Position numbers and translations under genes: made by a program. DNA of 42,237 bases from Candidatus Cloacimonadota bacterium (GTDB lineage Bacteria > Cloacimonadota > Cloacimonadia > Cloacimonadales > JAFGVF01). Positions 35,901-42,237 of this stretch are shown piece by piece. The stretch spans positions 1-42,237 of the forward strand of contig JAEKNW010000264.1 of assembly GCA_016838885.1 (NCBI GenBank), in the 5' to 3' direction. Position 1 is the stretch's first letter, and every line of letters starts with the position of its first letter. The notes beneath the pieces are model-generated. The model saw only the letters and a list, made by a program, of their open reading frames with translations. It searched no databases and was not told the origin of the DNA.

Positions 35901-38690
35901 CTATGGACTGGAGGGATCGCCAGCAATAGCTATGCAACAGGTGGTGTTACAGGTTCTTCTCATGTAGGTGGTTTGATAGGTTTTCTAAATTCAGGAACTG
36001 TCAACAACAGCTTTTGGGATATTGAGACATCTGGTCAAACTACAAGCGCTGGAGGTTCAGATGCTACAGGGTTAACAACACAGCAAATGAAAACACCTGC
36101 AATATTTGTAGATGCTGATTGGAGTGTAGTTGGTTTCAATGCTGATATTGATGGAGATTGGTTTTTTAATCCCAGCATTAATGATCTGTATCCTGCTCTT
36201 TCATGGCAGGTTTCTGGTGTTGTTGCCCCTATCCTAACCTATCCAAGAGATAATGGAGAAACTGCAATAACAGGAGAACAACTAATATGGGAAGCTGATC
36301 TATTTGAACATGCTACTTCATATCTTTTGAGTGTAGGGACTGACAACCCACCAACTAATATATTACATAATCAGGATATAGGGTTAGTAACCAACTATTT
36401 ATTTGCTGGGATTGGAGCAGATGCAGAATACTATTGGCAAGTGATCCCTGTAGATGCTGACGGTAATGAAGCTGAGAACTGCCCAATCAGGAGCTTTTCC
36501 ACCGTAAATATCGCCTCAGTGTTGGCTCAAAACAAGATAATTGAATCAACTATTCCTATCAATGGTAACTACCCTATGAGTTATAGCCAAACTATATTCT
36601 TTCAATCTGAACTCACAAGTATTGATCCTATTATCGATAGACTATATTTAAAAAGAAATACCTCAGAATCGATCACAGGTTCTGAAAATTTGCGAATCTA
36701 TCTAGCTCATACTGACAAAACAGAGTTTGAAGCAGAGAACGACTGGGTAACTATTACTGATGGTTTAATACAAGTAGCAGAGATCTCAGTTGGAGAAGGA
36801 GATTGGGTTGAGCTTCAGTTTGAAAATCCATTTATCTATAATCAAAATGATAATTTAGTTGTAGGGATAGCAGATTATGTTAATAATGCTAATACTTCAA
36901 TATCACCATTCTTAGCATTGGAAGTAGATGGTTATCGATCAATTAGTTATTGCTCAGATAGTAGTATACCATACCCCATTATACCATATGAAGGAACAAG
37001 ACACGAAGCAGTTGCTTATATAGCTTTTGAGATCAAAGACATTGTCGTTGGGAATGTGTCTCCAGTTAATGGTGTCATAGAATTATATGAAACAGAATCC
37101 CAACTGTTTCAAGTGTTTGCAGATGATCCATTAAATCATAGTTTATTATACAGTTGGAAGCTAGATTGTGAGGAAGTCTCAAATTCAGATTCTTTACTTT
37201 TTAATACTGATTATGATACAGCTGGAGAATACAGTTTAACGCTTTCAATTAGTAGGGATTATTCATCGTATAATAGAAAACAAAATCCAACATTAACTAG
37301 AAGAAATGTTGAAACTTTTGAGTGGACTATAATTGTACATGATATTGACCAAAATATAGTAATTACTGATTTATCCTTTGCTTTTGAAGAAGATGGTGTT
37401 TGGAATCCTATTGACCAAATTATTTGTGAAAACGAAACACTCAATTTCTATATAAACGCAAGTGACCCTGATGGTAATGATTTAACTTATAGTTGGTTGC
37501 TAAATCATGTAGAAGTCTCTGCAAGTTCTTTATATCAGTTTCAAACTGATTATAATTTGGCTGGAAGTTATACACTTGAGCTGATTCTAGATGACAACTA
37601 TATTCGTGAGCAAATAATTACTTCTAGACTTAATAATCGAAGAAATAGTAAAAGTTCATCTATGTCTCGTGAAAGATTCGATAATAACCCCATATCTAAG
37701 TTTTCAGTTGATAGAACATTAAGAGCTGCTATTAGAGATACGCAGACATTCACTTGGCAGATTGAAGTAAGTGATGTAGATCAAACAATCGTTATTCATG
37801 ATTTATCTTATGCAACAGCATTAGAGGGGGTCTGGACTCCAGTTGACCAATTTATCAGTGAAACCGAAACACTCAATTTCTATATAAACGCAAGTGACCC
37901 TGATAGTAATGATTTAACTTATAGTTGGATATTAAATGGAACCGAAGTCTCTACATCGGCAACCTATCTATTTGAGACAGATTATGATTCTGCTGGTGAA
38001 TATACACTAGAATTAATTATTAATGATAACTATGGTGATGTTGCTTTAAGAAACATTCAATCATTTAACTGGAATATTGAAGTAACTGATGTTGATCAAG
38101 AGATTGAAATTACTGATTTGTCTTATGCTACTGAATTAGATGGTGTATGGACACCTGAAGATCAGATGTTTGAAGAACATACAATCCTCAATTTCTTTGT
38201 CAATGCTTTCGATCCTGATGGACAAGATTTATCTTATGAATGGCAGTTAAATGATACTGTAGTTTCAGATACTCAATCATTCGATTATGATAGTTCAAAT
38301 TATCAGAATAATACTTATGAAGTGAAGCTAACATTATCTGATGGGTTTAGAGATACTCAAGAATATATTTGGAGTGTAGTGCAAGCTGTTTCGAATGAAG
38401 ATGATATAGAGGCTATTACTGTTACTAAGTTAGGTAGCATATACCCCAATCCTTTTAATCCAAGTACAACAATTAACTTTAATATTGCCAGAAAAGATAT
38501 TGCAAGTATGAGGATATATAATATTAAAGGACAGCTTGTAAAAGACTTCGGTGAGTTTGTTAAATCACAAAATACTGTTACTTGGTATGGCCAAGATAAT
38601 AATAACAAGTCAGTTGGATCTGGATTGTACTTGGTGGTTATGAAAAGTAAATCAAATGTAGAAACTAAGAAGATAATTCTAATGAAATAG
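32940..38690 (+). CDS. Giant secreted adhesin-like protein with cohesin-like, GLUG and PKD-like repeats (1916 aa)
   Basis: I place the start at ATG 32940 (TGGAGG upstream), giving a signal peptide MNRLFLSLVIIVLAINIYG. Residues about 20-155 resemble a cohesin domain. Two blocks of GLUG-type repeats follow (about 220-370 and 700-1030; units such as NCYATGNVSGS..VGGLIG), separated by Fn3-like segments. Then comes a beta-rich region and at least four PKD-like repeats (DPDGNDLTYSWLLN type). The C-terminus (SIYPNPFNPSTTINF ... GLYLVVMKSK ... KKIILMK) is a T9SS-type or FlgD-like sorting domain of the kind common in FCB bacteria. It is probably surface-attached or secreted and adhesive. Two PKD units are nearly identical at DNA level. 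Confidence 0.88.
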   Translation: MNRLFLSLVIIVLAINIYGISFNTTNEDFAQFDEIEVSIQSDSLILDLKAFDFQINYDSNILHFDGWQLNDIISNFTIDKAEADSLNGTIHIIGCIDNQPNGVQVGINSSFVNFHFTAIEVGVCELSWQEYPNICCDSNLVSYRLDTFSHSLIIHPDLNGSGSEQDPFLITNLDELRFLSENPGVVTVGYHFQLLNDIDASETENWNAGFGLLPIGNLTDRFRGGFDGNGHTISNLYINRPEQDYVGLFGYIDESIISNIGLIDSDITGKMYVGSLAGYSSCSTIDNSYATGNVSSNGSVSGGLIGSQASGTVNNCYASGSLSCGWLSYGGLIGYLISGTVNNCYATVSVDSYGGGLVGYSNSGATINNSFWDIETSGLTTSAGGIGLTTYQMKTPSYFVDAGWSLIVYNAYDEADWGFRPDINECYPALIWQIPDVFDDVDEEAPRQPSDFNYMYGEVEVPVDGTLSWTFGENTETYDVYFDTVYPPENMVIDEEIAGENGTYSFEDLLYGTRYYWKIVTKNSYSEHNTNCIGWFNTTTGVNNYVLEVSPPKDQLLDYLPSELLFILNDNIEYVELWFGDIESQTEVVIPLTIASDTLTYQLPDIDYLHNQYYWTLVYFDTELMEHSLNGYFITPLNNLGGDGSESSPIQISTLNELQIFNNLYPYHNNSDPYFELANDIDASATIDWNEGAGFEPIGSNDNRFTGNFKGNGFIISNLYINRPTQDYVGLFGYTDNSNLASVYLEDVDINANQNVGGLSGCKLWGQVNDCFVTGIVSGTSEVGGLIGKFHYGPATNCYASVNVSGSGNNVGGLIGDCLVALDSCYATGNVSGSGNATGGLIGYQRGGDLEEEFTNCYSTGNVSGSYQVGGLVGLSFGIYGNCYATGNVSGSSRVGGLIGNQGSPGWGYSGVRNCYATGNVDGDDNDVGGLIGFQYTGTTSNSYATGDISGSSLVGGLVGILSSGTVNNSYATGNVNGDYAGGLIGYLWTGGIASNSYATGGVTGSSHVGGLIGFLNSGTVNNSFWDIETSGQTTSAGGSDATGLTTQQMKTPAIFVDADWSVVGFNADIDGDWFFNPSINDLYPALSWQVSGVVAPILTYPRDNGETAITGEQLIWEADLFEHATSYLLSVGTDNPPTNILHNQDIGLVTNYLFAGIGADAEYYWQVIPVDADGNEAENCPIRSFSTVNIASVLAQNKIIESTIPINGNYPMSYSQTIFFQSELTSIDPIIDRLYLKRNTSESITGSENLRIYLAHTDKTEFEAENDWVTITDGLIQVAEISVGEGDWVELQFENPFIYNQNDNLVVGIADYVNNANTSISPFLALEVDGYRSISYCSDSSIPYPIIPYEGTRHEAVAYIAFEIKDIVVGNVSPVNGVIELYETESQLFQVFADDPLNHSLLYSWKLDCEEVSNSDSLLFNTDYDTAGEYSLTLSISRDYSSYNRKQNPTLTRRNVETFEWTIIVHDIDQNIVITDLSFAFEEDGVWNPIDQIICENETLNFYINASDPDGNDLTYSWLLNHVEVSASSLYQFQTDYNLAGSYTLELILDDNYIREQIITSRLNNRRNSKSSSMSRERFDNNPISKFSVDRTLRAAIRDTQTFTWQIEVSDVDQTIVIHDLSYATALEGVWTPVDQFISETETLNFYINASDPDSNDLTYSWILNGTEVSTSATYLFETDYDSAGEYTLELIINDNYGDVALRNIQSFNWNIEVTDVDQEIEITDLSYATELDGVWTPEDQMFEEHTILNFFVNAFDPDGQDLSYEWQLNDTVVSDTQSFDYDSSNYQNNTYEVKLTLSDGFRDTQEYIWSVVQAVSNEDDIEAITVTKLGSIYPNPFNPSTTINFNIARKDIASMRIYNIKGQLVKDFGEFVKSQNTVTWYGQDNNNKSVGSGLYLVVMKSKSNVETKKIILMK
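37433..37928 (+). repeat. Recently duplicated PKD-like segment inside the giant adhesin gene
   Basis: Bases 37433-37496 and 37865-37928 (64 bp each, 432 bp apart) differ at one position, while the flanking parts of the same domains diverge much more. This looks like recent gene conversion or duplication within the repeat array. Confidence 0.75.
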
Positions 38691-38762
38691 TATCATATAA
38701 ACCTATGAGCCTTGTAATTATTAATAAAAAGGTTCATTGATTGTTAAATAATACAAAATAAT

Positions 38763-38790
38763 AAATGGCACGATTATTCTCGTGCCATTT
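38763..38790 (+). terminator. Hairpin terminator after the adhesin gene
   Basis: AAATGGCACGA-ttattc-TCGTGCCATTT is a perfect 11-bp stem, 72 bases after the stop codon, ending in T. A weaker stem (ATGAGCCTT/AAGGTTCAT, 38704-38737) lies before it. Confidence 0.7.
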
Positions 38791-38878
38791 AGATTTATAA
38801 TTTAATTTTCTTGTTGTATTAGTTTATATTTAAATGATAATAGAATGATTGCTTCCTCTTAGATAGCACTAAATTTTT

Positions 38879-38898
38879 TGTCATGCAACCGTCATGCA
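38879..38898 (+). repeat. Element-end motif, copy in element B
   Basis: This is identical to 28166-28185 (two GTCATGCA units) and lies 59 bases before the right att copy. Confidence 0.6.
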
Positions 38899-38957
38899 AG
38901 TAGTATATAATGAGGATAACTACATATATTACACTATTTAACTTTCTAATGAATTAT

Positions 38958-39001
38958 TCCTAAGGAAAAGGTCAGCCGTTCGAATCGGCTCATGGGTGCC
39001 A
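38958..39001 (+). repeat. Right att-like site (degenerate 3' half of tRNA-Arg)
   Basis: It is the same as 288-331 except that CGGGGGT of the acceptor arm reads CATGGGT. The two changes would break tRNA pairing, in keeping with a non-functional att copy. Heptamers follow at 39003-39023. Confidence 0.85.
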
Positions 39002-39065
39002 TTTAAGTGAAAAGTGAAAAGTGAACTACTATATACATTAAGATTATAAATTAGTTATGATTTTG

Positions 39066-41951
39066 TTAATAATCTCTTTCTTTCAAAGAAGTAACATAGA
39101 ATTTAAATCCTCTTTCTTTTGCGAACTTAGCAACTCTTAATGCTTTTTCATATTCACTATTGGTTAAACGAGAAAAACCATGACAGAATCCATAAACTTT
39201 GTTTAGAATTGAGATAATTTCCTCGAGATTCTTAGCATCTTTTTTACTAGATTTCTTTTTAATTTTCTCAAAGTATTTTCTTAGCCAATTCCAAAAAGCT
39301 GGATCATACTTAACTTTATCTAATTCCCATATTGTACCATCATCATAGTCTTCTTCTTTGCAAGTATAAACTTTTTCGTCGATTTTCTCTTCTGTATCAT
39401 GAATTATCTCATTTGACAGATTTTCAGAAATAGACTCAGAATTCAAAGAAACATCAGCTCTTAATGACTTATGATTACTATTAAAGCTATTACTTTTAAC
39501 AAAGAACTTCAGTAATAATTCTTCCAAAAAATTATTATTGATTCTACTATAACTAAGAGCCAAAAATCCACTTGCTCTTGATATGGCAGTATATAATCGA
39601 TTCACATACATATTATCTTCTTTAAGTTCATCAATATTTAAAATGAAGAGTAGCTCAAATTCTCTTCCTTTTATATCATCAATGTGAAATATAGATAATT
39701 CTATGTCACTTATTTTATCAATGGATTGTTTAAGAAGTGGGACTTGGTCTCGGTAAAAAGTAATTATACCTACATTAAACTTCTGTTTTATCTCATTTTT
39801 TATGATTTCAATATTAGAAGTTATCCATGATGTTAACTCAATGTTTCCATTAAGTTCTGTTGCTATTGGTAAAAATTGATCATTTGATTTAGTATAGGCA
39901 TTTTTAAGAGTGTTTTCTTTATCTTGTAATTTGCTATAGAGATAGTTATTTATTTTAAACAAACTAGGTTTAAATCTATAAACATCATTCAGGTGTTCAT
40001 ATCGAAAATCTCCGATGAATTTACTAAGTGCTTTTTCAGTTAAAATACTACCCATACTTCCAATTTGCAATAGGTCTCCAGTTATGAATATATTTGATGT
40101 TCCTGGATAACATAAAAGTTTAATAATATTTAATTGTTTTAATTGAAAGTCTGTTATCTCCTCGATTAATACCTCGCGTCTATAGTTGTCTCTTATATAT
40201 TGATAAATTGAGCTTCTCATTTTGAGTCTATCATCAATGGTAGTAACTTGGAATAAGTCATTTGCAATTGTTAGTAAAAACTCAATAAAATCACTGAATA
40301 AGTCATTACTAATAGAATCAGAGTTTTCACTGGAAAGTGAATAAGTCCAATTTATGAATACTTTTTGGAAATATTTCAGATCAAAGTGAATGATTTTAAT
40401 ATAATGATTCTTCATTTCAATGAGTTGAAATAATGCAGATAATATTTTAAGATATCCACCAAGGAGTTTTTGAATTTGATTTAGTAATTGTGATTTATTT
40501 TCATTATTAATTTCTTTCACTTGGAGAATATTACTATCATTGTTAAAATTTCTTATGACATCTGTTAGGAGTTGGCTTAGGGTAGTTTGAGATAAATTAT
40601 TTGTATCATCACTTAAACTCTCTAATAGTAATGTAGCTTTACTTTTTTCATTATCAAAAATATCATTAATTTTATCAAATAGATCATTTTCATCCATAAA
40701 GCTACAAACTGTTAAAAAGCTTTTGAAAGAACTTTTTTCTCTAAGTACTTTCTGTAAATAACTAATGTTTCGTTCGCTAAAATCACTTTTATAAAACTTT
40801 ATTAATGTGCTTAAAATTTCTTTTTTGCCGGTAGTTTGACTCAAAAAATAATCTGTAAATGAAGAGTCCTTTTCTAAAATCTCAATATCTTCTGATATAT
40901 TAAATCTGATACCTTCATCTGATAATAATTTTATAAATTTATTAACAAACGTGTTCCAAGAGAAGATATTTTTGTTAAAGTCTAACACTTGCTCCTGTTG
41001 GAAGGTATATGATAAATGGCTTTCCGTTTCTGGTCTATTAGAAAACAAGATCCAAGTGTTTAGTTTATTCATGAAGTAATCTTCCACAGATTTATCTGAT
41101 TTTTCTTGATCGATTAAAAAAGTATTTACCGATTTTTGTGCTATTCTTTTAACAAGTAAGGATGTTTTCCCTGTTCCAGCGGGCCCAGTGATAAGATATC
41201 TACCCCCTATAGGCAATCTAAGAATTTTCTCTTGCTTAGGACTTAATATAATCTGATTTTGTAGATGAGCTGAATCAATAACAGGTTTATTAAAGTTAAA
41301 ATCAATAGTACTTTTTTCATTTTGATTTTCTTCTAAGTTTGTGAAAAATTGGTTGAGATTTTCGGTTAACGATGAACATTGTGTTAAATCATTCTGCTCT
41401 ATAAAATTCATATTTTTTAAAATTATATCTTTTCTTATTGCATCAATTGCTTTAGGAAACTCAGAATCTTTTTCGAATATCTTGCATTTTATTCCATCCC
41501 ATTCTAAGTCTTTGGTTGGTTCAAAATCGATTCTTCTCAAGATTACATATTTACCCTTTTTACCAAATTCAATTTTTGAACCGACTTTTGATGTAAGTAA
41601 TGATGTACTTTTTTCACCATATTTTGAAATTGCTAGCATATAATCTTTGTTAAAACTTCCTGAAGTTCTTTCTTTCTGCAAAGCAAAATACTTTATCTCA
41701 TTAGTTAACTCATTTTGTACTTTTATTAAGCTGATAAATGGGATAGTTTGATTGATACGGGCTACTTCTAATACAGAATTTGAGTATTTTGCTGTCCCTG
41801 AGGATTTCTCACCATTAATGTTTACATTATCGATATACCTCAGTTTTTCTCTTCCCTTGAGAATTGATTTGTTAGATTTCTCCATATCCTCTAAACCCAT
41901 TAAAGTTAGCATCCCCAATTCAATGATTCTTTTGTCCTTTTCTTTAACCAT
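39066..41951 (-). CDS. SF1 (UvrD/HelD-like) helicase with extra N- and C-terminal domains (961 aa)
   Basis: Motif I is GPAGTGKTSLLVKR at about 255, motif II EEITDFQ near 595, motif III FITGDLLQIG near 624, then YRFKPS, GREFELLFI and finally YTAISRASG near 790. This set fits superfamily 1A helicases of the HelD/UvrD type; motif II has EE in place of the usual DE. About 340 residues lie between motifs I and II. The first 230 residues and the last 90 (FWNWLRKYFEKIKK ... RLTNSEYEKALRVAKFAKERGF) are unassigned. It has its own consensus promoter and AGGAGG ribosome-binding site. It may be a defence gene or part of a further tandem element. Confidence 0.8.
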   Translation of the reverse strand: MVKEKDKRIIELGMLTLMGLEDMEKSNKSILKGREKLRYIDNVNINGEKSSGTAKYSNSVLEVARINQTIPFISLIKVQNELTNEIKYFALQKERTSGSFNKDYMLAISKYGEKSTSLLTSKVGSKIEFGKKGKYVILRRIDFEPTKDLEWDGIKCKIFEKDSEFPKAIDAIRKDIILKNMNFIEQNDLTQCSSLTENLNQFFTNLEENQNEKSTIDFNFNKPVIDSAHLQNQIILSPKQEKILRLPIGGRYLITGPAGTGKTSLLVKRIAQKSVNTFLIDQEKSDKSVEDYFMNKLNTWILFSNRPETESHLSYTFQQEQVLDFNKNIFSWNTFVNKFIKLLSDEGIRFNISEDIEILEKDSSFTDYFLSQTTGKKEILSTLIKFYKSDFSERNISYLQKVLREKSSFKSFLTVCSFMDENDLFDKINDIFDNEKSKATLLLESLSDDTNNLSQTTLSQLLTDVIRNFNNDSNILQVKEINNENKSQLLNQIQKLLGGYLKILSALFQLIEMKNHYIKIIHFDLKYFQKVFINWTYSLSSENSDSISNDLFSDFIEFLLTIANDLFQVTTIDDRLKMRSSIYQYIRDNYRREVLIEEITDFQLKQLNIIKLLCYPGTSNIFITGDLLQIGSMGSILTEKALSKFIGDFRYEHLNDVYRFKPSLFKINNYLYSKLQDKENTLKNAYTKSNDQFLPIATELNGNIELTSWITSNIEIIKNEIKQKFNVGIITFYRDQVPLLKQSIDKISDIELSIFHIDDIKGREFELLFILNIDELKEDNMYVNRLYTAISRASGFLALSYSRINNNFLEELLLKFFVKSNSFNSNHKSLRADVSLNSESISENLSNEIIHDTEEKIDEKVYTCKEEDYDDGTIWELDKVKYDPAFWNWLRKYFEKIKKKSSKKDAKNLEEIISILNKVYGFCHGFSRLTNSEYEKALRVAKFAKERGFKFYVTSLKERDY

Positions 41952-41996
41952 AATACCTCCTAGATTTTAAAAATGTTAAAAAATCCAAACAAAGAT

Positions 41997-42025
41997 ATTT
42001 TACAAAAGCAAGCTTAACTTGTCAA
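41997..42025 (-). promoter_or_regulatory. Promoter of the SF1 helicase gene
   Basis: On the minus strand TTGACA (42020-42025) and TAAAAT (41997-42002) are 17 bp apart, 45 bases before the ATG. Confidence 0.75.
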
Positions 42026-42086
42026 GTATAATCTAAAATTATGAATTTATCCTGAATCATGCAGTAGAGCTTTAAGGAAGAGAGCC

Positions 42087-42141
42087 GATTCTTTTAGCAA
42101 AATCCCCTTCTTTGAGGGGGACACAGGGGGTGCATCCATAA
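42087..42141 (-). repeat. 55-bp dispersed repeat, inverted copy 2
   Basis: It is complementary to 5216-5270 with one mismatch. The two copies bracket the BREX-to-helicase interval in opposite orientation. Bases 42142-42237 after it show no gene. Confidence 0.7.
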
Positions 42142-42237
42142 TGTCAATAGAAGTTTAAAATGGTACAGATTTGGAAGTTTAATCTGGTACACTATTGTAA
42201 CTCATTATTAGTTATATTTTCCCTTTCATTCTATAAC

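Larger units (their letters stand above)
28269..39001. mobile_element. Integrated element B, about 10.7 kb
   Basis: It is bounded by att-like repeats at 28269-28315 and 38958-39001. From left to right it has heptamers, a decayed integrase, the conserved integrase leader and iteron hairpin, two large secreted-protein genes, the 20-bp end motif and att. The order is a complete simple element. Its own integrase is dead, so movement would need the enzyme encoded at 21195-21794. Confidence 0.7.

Noticed and set aside
33580-36060. Regularly spaced repeats as a CRISPR array
   Set aside because: The repeats are in-frame GLUG protein motifs inside a long coding sequence, with variable DNA and no constant repeat length.

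Overview
This AT-rich window looks like a chromosomal accessory region of a Cloacimonadota-like (FCB-group) bacterium. The lineage is inferred, mainly from giant secreted multidomain proteins, one ending in a YPNPFNPSTTI-type C-terminal sorting domain. The region is a composite, tRNA-anchored defence island. An intact tRNA-Arg(CCT) lies at 255-331. Its 3' half (anticodon loop to CCA) recurs at 28269-28315 and 38958-39001. These three att-like copies bracket two tandem elements of about 28 kb and 10.7 kb. A tyrosine recombinase lies at 21195-21794, and a decayed copy of it sits next to the middle att copy. The gene order hints that the 28-kb unit is itself a fusion of two elements.

Layout: 3-137 is the end of an unidentified chromosomal gene. 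255-331 is the tRNA. 338-802 holds heptamer repeats, stem-loops and a promoter candidate. 803-4723 encodes a secreted multidomain protein. 4724-5371 is repeat-rich. 5372-5647 is a small hypothetical gene. 5957-18273 is a complete type III BREX operon: a 46-aa coupled ORF, then brxF, brxC, pglXI, brxHII, pglZ and brxA. 18517-20295 is a class III nucleotidyl-cyclase-like protein next to a GIY-YIG nuclease, which I consider the best candidate for an undescribed two-gene system. 20343-20969 is an HNH nuclease. 21195-21794 is the integrase, with a conserved promoter-terminator leader. 22631-23301 is an AbiEi antitoxin whose AbiEii toxin is reduced to 26 codons. 23347-28053 is a minus-strand operon: a 28-aa leader ORF, an MBL-fold hydrolase and a trypsin/STAND NTPase, resembling AVAST type I.

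The second element (28269-39001) carries the decayed integrase and an overlapping pair of secreted proteins, one with a dockerin-like module and the other with a cohesin-like domain, GLUG repeats, PKD-like repeats and the sorting tail. Beyond the last att copy lies an SF1 (UvrD/HelD-like) helicase gene with a consensus promoter. It is followed by an inverted copy of a 55-bp repeat also found at 5216-5270.

How the genes may work together: BREX would modify host DNA (PglXI) and block phage DNA. The cyclase-like/GIY-YIG pair, HNH nuclease and MBL/protease-STAND pair would be independent defence layers. The AbiE remnant looks inactivated. The integrase with its iteron and hairpin regions would mobilise or rearrange the tandem elements. 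All family calls come from motif reading; no database search was run.
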